64,000 nt of DNA. Source: Rhizobium sp. BG4 (GTDB lineage Bacteria; Pseudomonadota; Alphaproteobacteria; Rhizobiales; Rhizobiaceae). Of this stretch, positions 8,620 to 18,192 are shown one piece after another. Location of the stretch: positions 744,001 through 808,000 of the forward strand of contig NZ_CP044126.1 in assembly GCF_016864575.1 (NCBI RefSeq). The letters run 5' to 3'. Position numbers and translations under genes: made by a program. Under the pieces are notes generated by a model. It had not been told where the DNA came from. It saw nothing but the letters and a program-made list of their open reading frames with translations, and searched no databases. Positions within the stretch are counted from its first letter, which is position 1, and each line of letters starts with the position of its first letter.

Positions 8620-10521
8620 TTGACATTCCCGCAATTGCGATCCGAAGATCCCGAGCTGGGGCACGAGACCCGAAATGGTCTGCCCGCGCTCGTTCTGGCA
8701 GCCTTGGGCGTCGTCTATGGCGATATCGGCACCAGCCCGCTCTATGCTTTCAGAGAGGCGCTGCATGCGACGGCGGGATCAGGATCGCATCGCGATAATG
8801 TGCTAGGCATTCTCTCGCTGATCGTCTGGGCGCTGACGATCGTCGTCACCGTCAAATACGTGACCTTCGTTCTGAAGGCGGATAACCGAGGCGAAGGCGG
8901 CACGCTGTCCCTGATGACGCTCGCGCGCCAGAGCCTTGTCGGGCGTCCGGTCTGGGTGCTCGTGCTTGGCGTCGCCGGCGCCTCGCTGTTCCTGGGTGAC
9001 GCGATCATCACGCCAGCGATTTCCGTGCTGTCGGCGGTCGAGGGCATTCAGGTGGTGGCACCGGCGCTGTCCGACTGGATCGTGCCGATCACTCTGACGA
9101 TCATCGCCGTTCTGTTCTTCGTCCAGCGTTTCGGCACCGGCGGCGTCGCATCCGTTTTCGGCCCGGTCATGGCGCTCTGGTTCGCCGTGCTCGGCATCAG
9201 CGGCGGCATTCATATTCTCGACGATCCGGCCGTCCTCGGCGCGATCAACCCCGTTCACGCGGTCACCTATGCCGCAAGCAATGTCGGGCTGACGATCACC
9301 GTTCTCGGCGCTGTCTTCCTCGCCGTCACCGGCGCCGAGGCGCTCTATGTCGATCTCGGCCATTTCGGCCGCAAGCCGATCGTCATGGCATGGTTCTGCC
9401 TCGTCTTTCCGTGCCTGCTGCTCAACTATTTCGGACAGGGCGCCTTCGTTCTGGCCAATCCGGAGATGGCCGCGCACCCGTTCTTCGGCATGCATCCGCC
9501 ATGGGCCCGCGTGCCGATGGTCTGCCTTGCGACCGCCGCAACGGTCATTGCCAGCCAGGCGGTGATCTCGGGTGCCTATTCGCTGGTGCGCCAGGCGATG
9601 CACCTCAATCTGCTGCCGCGCCTGCAGATCCTGCACACCTCGGAGACCCATTCCGGGCAGATCTTCATGCCGCAGGTGAACTCGTTCCTGTTTATCTTCG
9701 TCGTCGCGCTCGTGCTCTATTTCAAGAATTCGAGTGGGCTGTCGGCTGCTTACGGCATTGCCGTGACCGGCGAGATGGTGATCACCAGCGTGCTGCTCTT
9801 CGTGGTCATGCGCCGCATCTGGAACTGGAAACCGATAACCGCCGCTGCCGTCGTCGTGCCGCTGTTCCTCATCGACAGCGGCTTCTTCATCGCCAATGTC
9901 GCCAAGTTCGCCGATGGCGGCTGGGTGCCGGTGGCCGTCGCCTCGACGATGGGGCTGATCATGTACACCTGGATGGCGGGACGCCGTCTGCTGATTGCCC
10001 GCACCAGGGCAGACGAGATCCCACTCGCCTCGATCATCGACCGTCTCGCGCAGAAGCGGCCACCGACCGTTCCCGGCACTGCGATCTTTCTGACCAGCGA
10101 CGTCGAGGGCGCGCCGACGGCGCTGCTGCACAGCCTCAAGCACTACAAGGTGATCCACGAGCAGAACGTCATCCTCAGCGTCATCACCGCGACAACGCCG
10201 TTCGTGCCTGATGACGAGAAGATCTTCCTCGAGAGCTTCAATCCGCTGTTCAGCCGGCTGATTATCACCTTCGGCTATATGGAGACGCCGAACATCCCAC
10301 GCGCGCTCGTGCTCGTGCGCCAGCTCGGCCTGAAGTTCGACATCATGTCGACCTCGTTCTTCCTGTCGCGCAGGACGCTGCTGCCGTCGAAGAAGGGCGG
10401 CATGCCCTTCTGGCAGGACCGCCTCTTCATCGTTCTTGCCCAGAATGCCGGGAATGCGACCGACTATTTCGGCCTGCCATCCGGCCGCGTCGTCGAACTC
10501 GGGCTGCAGACGACGATCTGA
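8620..10521 (+). CDS. kup: Kup potassium uptake protein
   Basis: This 633-residue protein is a low-affinity proton/potassium symporter of the KUP/HAK/KT family in the inner membrane. It has the hallmark GVVYGDIGTSPLYAFRE near the N-terminus, about twelve hydrophobic segments over the first 430 residues, and a hydrophilic C-terminal region of about 170 residues, matching the usual length of 620-640. The likely start is TTG at 8620, 20 codons before the first conserved block; no ATG is suitably placed. Rhizobia often carry several kup copies, so this may be one of several. It is monocistronic and convergent with the sugar-catabolic operon. Confidence 0.95.
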   Translation: MTFPQLRSEDPELGHETRNGLPALVLAALGVVYGDIGTSPLYAFREALHATAGSGSHRDNVLGILSLIVWALTIVVTVKYVTFVLKADNRGEGGTLSLMTLARQSLVGRPVWVLVLGVAGASLFLGDAIITPAISVLSAVEGIQVVAPALSDWIVPITLTIIAVLFFVQRFGTGGVASVFGPVMALWFAVLGISGGIHILDDPAVLGAINPVHAVTYAASNVGLTITVLGAVFLAVTGAEALYVDLGHFGRKPIVMAWFCLVFPCLLLNYFGQGAFVLANPEMAAHPFFGMHPPWARVPMVCLATAATVIASQAVISGAYSLVRQAMHLNLLPRLQILHTSETHSGQIFMPQVNSFLFIFVVALVLYFKNSSGLSAAYGIAVTGEMVITSVLLFVVMRRIWNWKPITAAAVVVPLFLIDSGFFIANVAKFADGGWVPVAVASTMGLIMYTWMAGRRLLIARTRADEIPLASIIDRLAQKRPPTVPGTAIFLTSDVEGAPTALLHSLKHYKVIHEQNVILSVITATTPFVPDDEKIFLESFNPLFSRLIITFGYMETPNIPRALVLVRQLGLKFDIMSTSFFLSRRTLLPSKKGGMPFWQDRLFIVLAQNAGNATDYFGLPSGRVVELGLQTTI

Positions 10522-10530
10522 CATCTTCTT

Positions 10531-10566
10531 AAAATGAAAGAGGCGGAGCTCATGCCCCGCCTCTTG
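10531..10566. terminator. Intrinsic terminator between convergent genes
   Basis: AGAGGCGG (10539-10546) pairs with CCGCCTCT (10557-10564) across a 10-base loop. On the minus strand the hairpin is followed by TTTCATTTT, so it best serves the leftward catabolic operon ending at 10588. It may also stop kup transcription, although the plus side lacks a U-run. Confidence 0.6.
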
Positions 10567-10587
10567 CTCACCGGCAGCCTGGAGCTG

Positions 10588-11433
10588 TCAGATGTCCGCC
10601 CTGACGGCCTGGCGCTGGTTGCCGAGCTTTTCGATGCCGAGTTCGACGACGTCGCCTGCCTTGAGATAGCGCGGCGGCTTCATGCCCATGCCGACGCCGG
10701 GCGGCGTGCCCGTCGAGATAATGTCGCCCGGGTGCAGCGACATGAACTGGCTGAGATAGGAGACGAGATAGGCAACGCCATAGACCATGGTCTTGCTGGA
10801 GCCGTTCTGCATCGTCTCGCCATTGACCTTCAGCCACATGCCGAGGTTCTGCGGATCGGGAACCTCGTCCTTGGTGACCAGCCACGGACCGGTCGGACCG
10901 AACGTGTCGCAGGACTTGCCTTTGGTCCACTGGCCGGAACGCTCGATCTGGAAGGCGCGTTCGGAGACGTCGTGGATCGTGCAATAGCCGGCGACATAAT
11001 CGAGCGCGTCGGCTTCGCTGACATATTTCGCGGTCTTGCCGATAACGATGCCGAGCTCGACTTCCCAGTCGGTCTTTTCCGAACCGCGCGGGATGAGGAG
11101 ATCGTCATTGGGACCGACAATGGCGGAGGTCGCCTTCATGAAGATGATCGGCTCCGGCGGCACGGTGGCGCCGGTCTCGGCGGCGTGGTCGGAATAGTTG
11201 AGACCGATGCAGATGAACTTGCCGGTTCCGGCCACGCAGGCGCCGAGCCGCGGATTGCAGTCGACGGCAGGCAGCGTGCTCGCATCGATGCGCGACAGTT
11301 CTGCGAGGCGATCGGGGTTCAGCGCTGCGCCGGAGAGATCGGTCAGATGGCCCGAGAGATCGCGGATCGTGCCACCGGCATCGAGAAGGCCGGGCTTTTC
11401 CTGACCGGCTTCACCGTAACGAAGAAATTTCAT
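10588..11433 (-). CDS. FAH-family hydrolase, probable 2,4-diketo-3-deoxy-sugar-acid hydrolase
   Basis: This 281-residue protein of the fumarylacetoacetate-hydrolase superfamily has the C-terminal catalytic domain starting near residue 70 (GLNYSDHAAE), metal-ligand motif DWEVELGIVIGK and the GDIISTGTPPGVG signature. In the non-phosphorylated L-fucose and L-rhamnose routes, a hydrolase of this family splits 2,4-diketo-3-deoxy acid into pyruvate and L-lactate. The neighbours (SDR, mutarotase, dehydratase, lactonase, and an L-lactate dehydrogenase at 24576) support that role. Ureidoglycolate lyase is a common but less likely automatic label. It is the last gene of the leftward operon. Confidence 0.85.
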   Translation of the reverse strand: MKFLRYGEAGQEKPGLLDAGGTIRDLSGHLTDLSGAALNPDRLAELSRIDASTLPAVDCNPRLGACVAGTGKFICIGLNYSDHAAETGATVPPEPIIFMKATSAIVGPNDDLLIPRGSEKTDWEVELGIVIGKTAKYVSEADALDYVAGYCTIHDVSERAFQIERSGQWTKGKSCDTFGPTGPWLVTKDEVPDPQNLGMWLKVNGETMQNGSSKTMVYGVAYLVSYLSQFMSLHPGDIISTGTPPGVGMGMKPPRYLKAGDVVELGIEKLGNQRQAVRADI

Positions 11434-11462
11434 GATGCTTCCATTCTGTTGTCTTCCGGAAA

Positions 11463-12197
11463 TCAGATCGTCCAGCCGCCATCGATGGCGTAGGCCTGGC
11501 CCGATGTGTAGGTGGCGCCGGCGAGATAAACGGCGAGCTCGGCGATCTCTTCTGGCGACCCCAGGCGGCCCATCGGCTGGCGGGAGATGAAGGCGGCGCG
11601 TGCCGTCTCGTAGTCACCCTGTGCCTTCATGCGATCCTGCAGCGACGGGCTCTCGACGGTGCCGGGGCAAATGGCGTTGCAGCGGACGCCCTGGGCGACA
11701 TAATCGGCGGCGACCGACTTGGTCAGTCCGATGACGGCCGCCTTGGTCACGCCGTAGGCGAAGCGGTTCGGCACGCCCTTGATGCTCGAGGCGACCGAAG
11801 CCATGTTGATGATCGAGCCATCCTTGCGCTCCAGCATCCCGGGCAGCACCGCACGGATGGTGCGGATCATCGCCTTGACGTTGAGGTCGAGCGCAAATTC
11901 CAGATCGCTGTCCTTCATTTCGAGGATCGATCCGGCATGGACGAACCCAGCGCAATTGAACAGCACGTCGACCCGGCCGATCTCGGAGACCAAGGCGTTC
12001 ACTGCCGCTTCGTCGAGGACGTTGAGCTTGTGGGTCGAGATCCCGGTCTCGGCGCTAAGCTGCGCCAGCGTCTCGGTGTTGATATCGGTCGCGTGCACTT
12101 TGGCACCGGCCTGATGGAAGGCGATCGCCGAGGCCCGGCCGATCCCCTGCCCTGCAGCGGTGATCAGAACGGTCTTGCCGGCCAAATCCTGTGTCAT
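11463..12197 (-). CDS. SDR oxidoreductase, probable 2-keto-3-deoxy-sugar-acid dehydrogenase
   Basis: This 244-residue classical short-chain dehydrogenase has the nucleotide motif TAAGQGIG near residue 12 (first Gly replaced by Ala), NCAG near residue 82, the catalytic Ser region, YGVTK, and a C-terminal AIDGGW. The sequence pattern strongly recalls the DHRS6/BDH2-like group, which includes 2-keto-3-deoxy-L-fuconate dehydrogenases. The start MTQDLAG at 12197 was chosen over an upstream in-frame ATG because it is the normal SDR beginning and has GGGATA upstream. It lies between the MaoC-like and FAH genes in the same operon and probably makes the diketo acid. Confidence 0.87.
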   Translation of the reverse strand: MTQDLAGKTVLITAAGQGIGRASAIAFHQAGAKVHATDINTETLAQLSAETGISTHKLNVLDEAAVNALVSEIGRVDVLFNCAGFVHAGSILEMKDSDLEFALDLNVKAMIRTIRAVLPGMLERKDGSIINMASVASSIKGVPNRFAYGVTKAAVIGLTKSVAADYVAQGVRCNAICPGTVESPSLQDRMKAQGDYETARAAFISRQPMGRLGSPEEIAELAVYLAGATYTSGQAYAIDGGWTI

Positions 12198-12201
12198 GGT
12201 T

Positions 12202-12657
12202 CTATCCCTGTTTCTGTTTGCGCTCGACGAGCAGGATGTGGTCTGCGGCGAGCACGACTTCATTGCGCTGGTTCAGCACTTCGCAACGCTCGACGACGCG
12301 GCCCATATCCGGTCGCTTCGGATCGTCTTCCTTCGAGGAGATCGTCACGCGAGTGCGGATCGTATCGCCGATATGGACGGGGCGGACGAAGCGCAGGCGG
12401 TCGTAGCCGTAGGAGAAGGCGACCGGGTTGATGAGCGTCGCCGTCAGCCCGACGCCGATCGAGAACACCATCGTGCCATGGGCGATCCGCTGGCCGCCGG
12501 GCATCGTCTTGGCGAATTCGGCATCCATGTGATGCGGAAAGAAATCGCCGGTATGCCCGGCATGGACCACGAAGTCGGTTTCGGTGATCGTGCGTCCCGT
12601 CGTCGTGCGAACGGCGTTCAGCGCGTAGTCTTCGTAATGGATGGTCTGTTCGGACAC
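12202..12657 (-). CDS. MaoC-like (hot-dog fold) dehydratase
   Basis: This 151-residue single hot-dog-fold protein is of the MaoC / R-specific enoyl-CoA hydratase type. It has the D-x(4)-H-type pattern in FFPHHMDAEF and the core GTMVFSIGVGL and SYGYDRLRFVRPVHIGDTI. The start is GTG at 12657 with AGGAG six bases upstream. It sits 4 bp from the SDR gene. A similar protein is encoded at 23702-24256, sharing the SYGYD-LRF-KPVFIGDTI core, so two paralogues serve one regulon. CoA-ester chemistry is unexpected in a plain deoxy-sugar pathway; the substrate is unknown. Confidence 0.85.
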   Translation of the reverse strand: MSEQTIHYEDYALNAVRTTTGRTITETDFVVHAGHTGDFFPHHMDAEFAKTMPGGQRIAHGTMVFSIGVGLTATLINPVAFSYGYDRLRFVRPVHIGDTIRTRVTISSKEDDPKRPDMGRVVERCEVLNQRNEVVLAADHILLVERKQKQG

Positions 12658-12661
12658 GGGA

Positions 12662-13741
12662 TCACTCCTTCGGCAGCGGGCTCAGCGGCGTCGCCGGGCT
12701 CGCGCTCGATTGATAGGCGGCTTCGACAAGCGCCATCGTTTGCCATCCGTCCTCGACGGATCCGATGAGCGCATCGTCTTCGCCGGAGGCAAAGCGCTGC
12801 AGGTTTGCCATGCGGTTGGCAAAGGCATCCGGGAACCAGGTTCCGTCGAGCGGCACCGAGACCCAATCATCGGCGCCATTGGCCTTGATCCAGAGTTCGT
12901 CCGGCTCGCCGCGCGGATAGTCGAGATTGACGCCGAGCTTCAGATAGGCAGCACCCTTCGTTCCGCAAATACGGAATTCGCAGGCCTGGAACCGGCGCCC
13001 GAAATCGTGGTCGTGATTGATCGACAGCGCGCACCGGATCCTGTCGCCATAGTCGAGGATCGCGGCGGTGCGCGTCTGCGCCACCTCATGGTTCGGATGG
13101 CCGATGGTCTTGGCGTGGACGCCGAGCGGATTGCCGAGCAGGTCCCTGACGACATCGAGATAATGGATCGAGTGCATGGCGATCTCGATGCGCGGCAGTC
13201 CCTTGAGGAACGGCCAGAGACCCCACGGGGTCGCCAGCGCCAGCCATGCGTCGAAATCGACGACCTCGCCGAGATGCCCCCTGGCGATCGCATCCTTCAG
13301 CGCCAGCATCATCGGCGCGAAGCGCAGCTGGAAATTGACGGCGGCCTTTATCCTCCGGGAACGGCAGAGCGACAGGATTTCCGTCGCTTCCTGCAGATTG
13401 CTGCCCATCGGCTTTTGCAGCAGCGCGAAGGACCCTTCCGGCAGCTTCGACAGGATTGCGGCATGGGCAGCGGGCGGGGTCGCCAGATCGAAGATCGCGC
13501 CTTCGGTCTTGAGCGCGTCGTCTTCAGAGGTGAAGGCGACCGTGCCCCATTGCTCGGCGAGTGCGCTCGCCTTGGCATGATTGGGATCGAAGATGCCTGC
13601 GACGGGAAACCCGGCCTTCCTGTAAGCCGGAAGGTGCGCGTCGCCGACGATGCTTCCGGCCCCGAAGATCACGATCGGGCGCGGCTTGGCGGGGCGCGGC
13701 CATGATTGCCGCAGACGGCTTGGATCGAAGGCCTCAGTCAT
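12662..13741 (-). CDS. Gfo/Idh/MocA-family oxidoreductase
   Basis: This 359-residue NAD(P)-dependent sugar-type dehydrogenase has an N-terminal Rossmann domain (IVIFGAGSIVGDAHLPAY, about residues 23-40), the family EKP motif altered to LLQKPM, and a C-terminal alpha/beta substrate domain containing the H-x(3)-H-like segment IAMHSIHYLDVVRDLLG. The start has GGAGGT upstream and overlaps the end of the mutarotase gene by 8 bp, indicating translational coupling. It could oxidise the free sugar or an intermediate; it is not a required member of the textbook fuconate pathway. Confidence 0.88.
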   Translation of the reverse strand: MTEAFDPSRLRQSWPRPAKPRPIVIFGAGSIVGDAHLPAYRKAGFPVAGIFDPNHAKASALAEQWGTVAFTSEDDALKTEGAIFDLATPPAAHAAILSKLPEGSFALLQKPMGSNLQEATEILSLCRSRRIKAAVNFQLRFAPMMLALKDAIARGHLGEVVDFDAWLALATPWGLWPFLKGLPRIEIAMHSIHYLDVVRDLLGNPLGVHAKTIGHPNHEVAQTRTAAILDYGDRIRCALSINHDHDFGRRFQACEFRICGTKGAAYLKLGVNLDYPRGEPDELWIKANGADDWVSVPLDGTWFPDAFANRMANLQRFASGEDDALIGSVEDGWQTMALVEAAYQSSASPATPLSPLPKE

Positions 13742-14063
13742 GATGGAAGACCTCCTCCATCATCGCCCACCATTCGCCGGGCTTGCGGGTTTCGAGCGGC
13801 TGCTGCTGCGGCATGCAGACGGCCCACCATTCCTTGTTCTTCGGATGTGCCGCCATCTTCGCCATGTCGGCGTCGAAGTCGTCGCCGGTATATTCCCAGT
13901 AGCCGAAGAGCAGGTTTTCAGGCTCTTTCAGGAAGATGGAATAGTTGGTGATGTTGCATTCGGAGATCAGCGCCAGGATCTCCGGCCAGACAGCCGCGTG
14001 CAGGGCCTTGTACTCCGCGATCTTCTCGGGTTTCAGCCCGACAACCATTCCCATGCGCCGCAT
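13734..14063 (-). CDS. L-rhamnose/L-fucose-type mutarotase (RhaM family)
   Basis: This 109-residue protein of the RhaM family interconverts anomers of 6-deoxy sugars. Visible motifs include GLKPEKIAEYKALHAAVWPE at the N-terminus, IFLKEPENLLFGYWEY in the middle and KEWWAVCMPQQQPL near the end. The start at 14063 has GGAGA upstream; a longer frame reaching 14132 adds only arginine-rich shadow sequence. It lies between the dehydratase and the Gfo/Idh gene. Its presence points to a 6-deoxyhexose substrate such as L-fucose or L-rhamnose for the whole operon. Confidence 0.9.
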   Translation of the reverse strand: MRRMGMVVGLKPEKIAEYKALHAAVWPEILALISECNITNYSIFLKEPENLLFGYWEYTGDDFDADMAKMAAHPKNKEWWAVCMPQQQPLETRKPGEWWAMMEEVFHHD

Positions 14064-14074
14064 GGCCACTCTCC

Positions 14075-15186
14075 TCAGCCGCGAAACTCTCGGGTGAATT
14101 CCTTGATTGAGCGAGCCTCGACGGCCTGCCAATCCCAGCTGATGCCGAGGCCTGGTTCGGACGGCGCGATCGCGCGGCCGTCGCGGATCTCCATGCCCTT
14201 GGTGGTCAGCTGATCGAGCTGCGGAATGTATTCGACATATTTGCCGTTCTGCACGGCGCAGACCAGGCTGACATGCAGCTCCATCAGGAAGTGCGGGCAG
14301 ACCGGGATATCGAAGGCCTCGGCGGCGTGCGCGACCTTGAGCCAGGGCGTGATGCCACCGATGCGGGCAACATCGACCTGGACGATCGAGCAGGCGCCCT
14401 TCTGCATATATTCGCGGAAATGCCGGATCGAATAGATCGACTCGCCGACGGCAATCGGCGTCGCCGTCGAGCGCGACAGACGGATATGCCCATCGAGATC
14501 GTCGGCCGGCAGCGGCTCCTCGATCCAGGCAAGGTCGAGTTCCTTCAGGCGCGCGGCGCGGCGGATTACTTCATCGACCATGAAGCCCTGATTGCAATCC
14601 GTCATGATCTCGAAGCCGTCGCCGACAGCGGCGCGCACGGCCGAAAGGCGCGCGTAGTCTTCGGCGCCATGCGGCTTTCCGATCTTCACCTTGGAGCCGG
14701 AAAAGCCCTTCGACTTCGCCAGCAGCGCGTCTTCAACCAGCGCTTCCTTCTCGATATGCAGCCAGCCGCCCTCGGTGGTGTAGAGCGGGCAGCTATCCTT
14801 GGCGCCGCCCGCGAGCTTCCAGAGCGGCAGGCCCTGTTTCTTGCCCGGAGATCCCAGAGAGCGGTATCGACGGCGGCGAGCGCCAGTGCGGTGATCGCAC
14901 CGATCGTCGTCGCGTGTGTCGCAAATTCCATCTTGTGCCAGATCGCCTCGATGCAATCGGCATCCTCGCCGATCAGCAGCGGAACGAGATGATCCGACAG
15001 CAGCCGCATGATCGACGAGCCGCCGGTGCCGATCGTATAGCTGTAACCAATGCCCGTCGCGCCGTCGGAATCGGTGATCGTGACGATCGGGGTTTCCTGG
15101 CTGACGAAGCTCTGGATGGCATCCGTGCGCTTGACCTTGGGAGCAAGGTCGACCATGCGGATTTCAATCTTCTCGATGCGGGCCAT
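14075..15186 (-). pseudogene. Enolase-superfamily sugar-acid dehydratase (mandelate racemase type), frameshifted
   Basis: Two overlapping frames together make one complete protein of about 370 residues. The N-terminal half (start ATG 15186, GGAGGAGAG upstream) ends sensibly at ALAAVDTALWDLR. The C-terminal half resumes one frame away with KKQGLPLWKLAGG and runs to 14075. Inserting one base near 14844 restores a continuous reading. Catalytic features of the mandelate-racemase group are present: KVKIG (KxK), TDCNQG, WIEEPL, VGESIYS, and CPHFL with VEYIP. The likely reaction is dehydration of L-fuconate or a related sugar acid to the 2-keto-3-deoxy acid. The lesion may be a sequencing error because every catalytic residue is intact. 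Confidence 0.85.
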
Positions 15187-15202
15187 GTCTCTCTCCTCCC
15201 CC

Positions 15203-16300
<1,098 letters not shown>

Positions 16301-16306
16301 GGGAAA

Positions 16307-17173
16307 TCAACCTTTGACCGCGCCGAATGTCAGGCCGGATACGAGATGCTTTTGAATGATGAAGGTGAGCGCCAGCGCCGGAACGATCATGACAACCGCG
16401 AGCGCGCACATGCCGCGCCAGTCGATAGTGAACTCCGCCGTGTAATCGAGGAGGCCTACCGGCAACGTCTTCGAATTGACCGAACGCGTCAGCTGCGAGG
16501 CGAGTGCGTACTCGTTCCAGCAGGTGAGGAAGGCGAAGATGCCTGCCGAGGCGATGCCTGGACCGGCCAGCGGAAACTCGACCTTCCAGAAGGCCTGCCA
16601 GCGGGTGCAGCCGTCGATCTGTGCGGCTTCCGCCAGATCCTTTGGCACCTGGCGGAAGAAGCCGTCGATCAGCCAGATCGTGAAGGGCACGTTGAGCGCC
16701 ACATAGGTCAGGATCAGGCCGAAATGCGTATCGATGATGCCGATGCGCGAATAGACGATGAAGAGCGGCAGCGACAGCGCGATGCCCGGGACCGAGCGCG
16801 TCAGCATCAGGCCGAGGAAGGTCGCGGACTTGCCGGCAAACCGGAAGCGCGCGAAAGCGTAACCGCCTGACATGCCGATCGCCAGCGCGATCACCGTCGA
16901 GGTGATCGAGATGATCAGCGAGTTGCGGAAGTAGTCCCAGATCGGAATGCCACCCTTGCCGATACCGGAGAACATCGCGCGGTAGGCATCGAGCGACAGC
17001 TCGTTCGGAATCCAGACCGGCGGCTTCGCCATGATTTCGACCGGCGGGCGCAGCGAACTGAGCACGATCCAGAAGCCTGGAAGGCAGATGATGAGCATCG
17101 CCAGGAACAGGCCGATCAGATAGAAGACACGACCGATACGGCGGCGCAGGCGTTGTTGTGCATTGAGATCCAT
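16307..17173 (-). CDS. Sugar ABC transporter permease, MalG type
   Basis: This 288-residue inner-membrane permease has six predicted helices. The cytoplasmic EAA loop, which contacts the ATPase, is recognisable as DLAEAAQIDGCTRWQAFWKV, in the second half as usual. The first helix follows a basic N-terminus with RRRIGR. It is four bases downstream of its MalF-type partner and directly upstream of the ATPase, completing a CUT1 importer with the binding protein at 18193. Confidence 0.93.
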   Translation of the reverse strand: MDLNAQQRLRRRIGRVFYLIGLFLAMLIICLPGFWIVLSSLRPPVEIMAKPPVWIPNELSLDAYRAMFSGIGKGGIPIWDYFRNSLIISITSTVIALAIGMSGGYAFARFRFAGKSATFLGLMLTRSVPGIALSLPLFIVYSRIGIIDTHFGLILTYVALNVPFTIWLIDGFFRQVPKDLAEAAQIDGCTRWQAFWKVEFPLAGPGIASAGIFAFLTCWNEYALASQLTRSVNSKTLPVGLLDYTAEFTIDWRGMCALAVVMIVPALALTFIIQKHLVSGLTFGAVKG

Positions 17174-17176
17174 GGC

Positions 17177-18091
17177 TTACCACTCCGCGCCGATTTGGGT
17201 GCGGGCGAGCGCCAGCTTCCGGAAGAAATAGACGGTGAAGGCGATCGACAGGATGATCGAGACATAGGCCATGGCATTGGCAAGGCCCATCTGCGCATCC
17301 GCATAGGCGGTGCGGCCGACCAGCGTCCAGAGCAGCTCGGTGCGCCGCGCCGGCCCGCCATCCGTCATGATCTTGACGATGTCATAGGCGCGCGCGACGT
17401 CGAGCGAGCGGATCGTCATGGCGATGAAGGCGAAGGGCATCAGGAACGGCCAGATGACATAGCGGAAGGTCTGCCAGGGCGTGCAGCCATCGACGCGGGC
17501 GGCCTCGACCGGCTCCTGCGGCATGGCGAGCAGTCCTGACAAGATCAGGATCGCGAAGACCGCCGTTGACGACCAGACCTCGGCGACGACGATCGAAAAC
17601 AGCGCCAGATTGCCGTCGATCAGCCACGGGATCGCGTTGTCGGTCAGGCTAAGCGCCTGCAGGGCATTGTTGATCAGGCCGACATTGTCATTGAACATAA
17701 ACTTGAACTGGAAGCCGACGAGCACCGGCGAGAACATCATCGGGAACATCATCATGGTGCGCAGCACGCGCTGGCCCATGGTCGCCTTGTTGACGAGCAG
17801 CGCCAGGCCGAGACCGAGCAGCATTTCGAGATTGAGCGCTATCGTCAGCAGTACGACGGTGCGCACGAAAGCGGCGAGAAACACCGGATCGGTGAGGATG
17901 CGCATGTAGTTGCGCAGGCCGACGAAGACATAGAGCGTCTGCGGCCGGGTCAGCCGGAACGGCGTGAAACTGGAATAAAGCGAAAGCAGCAGGGGAACCA
18001 AGACGACTGCCGCCAGCACGATGATGGCCGGCAGGAGCAGAAGAATGGGTGTCGGAATTTTTTTGAACATCGAGCGACCTGTCCACGCCAT
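17177..18091 (-). CDS. Sugar ABC transporter permease, MalF type
   Basis: This 304-residue CUT1 permease has six predicted helices and the EAA loop PVEAARVDGCTPWQTFRYV. The start may be ATG 18091 or the in-frame ATG 18070 (MFKKIPTP), which has AGGT upstream and yields a more typical N-terminus. It is separated from the binding-protein gene by about 100 bp containing a hairpin, an arrangement that often lets the binding protein be made in excess over the permeases. Confidence 0.93.
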   Translation of the reverse strand: MAWTGRSMFKKIPTPILLLLPAIIVLAAVVLVPLLLSLYSSFTPFRLTRPQTLYVFVGLRNYMRILTDPVFLAAFVRTVVLLTIALNLEMLLGLGLALLVNKATMGQRVLRTMMMFPMMFSPVLVGFQFKFMFNDNVGLINNALQALSLTDNAIPWLIDGNLALFSIVVAEVWSSTAVFAILILSGLLAMPQEPVEAARVDGCTPWQTFRYVIWPFLMPFAFIAMTIRSLDVARAYDIVKIMTDGGPARRTELLWTLVGRTAYADAQMGLANAMAYVSIILSIAFTVYFFRKLALARTQIGAEW

Positions 18092-18141
18092 ATCCGGCGC
18101 CTGGACTGCAGGAGGGAGCCTGCAAGAAGCTCCGGTCTTCC

Positions 18142-18177
18142 AAAAATGAAGCCCCGCACCCGTTTCCGGATGCGGGA
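18142..18177 (-). terminator. Hairpin attenuator after the binding-protein gene
   Basis: On the minus strand CCCGCATCCG pairs (one G-T) with CGGGTGCGGG across a short loop, followed by CTTCATTTTTGG. It lies 16 bases past the stop of the binding-protein gene and before the permease genes. I read it as a partial terminator that lowers permease expression relative to the binding protein. Confidence 0.6.
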
Positions 18178-18192
18178 CCTGTTATGACAGGA

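Noticed and set aside
8803..10524. A 573-codon minus-strand frame opposite kup
   Set aside because: It is composed of charged, low-complexity His/Asp/Glu/Arg sequence typical of the strand opposite a GC-rich gene; kup is unmistakable.
10588..11433. Annotation as fumarylacetoacetase of tyrosine breakdown
   Set aside because: Length and N-terminus fit the shorter FAH-like hydrolases, and no homogentisate-pathway gene is nearby; the sugar-acid neighbours fit better.
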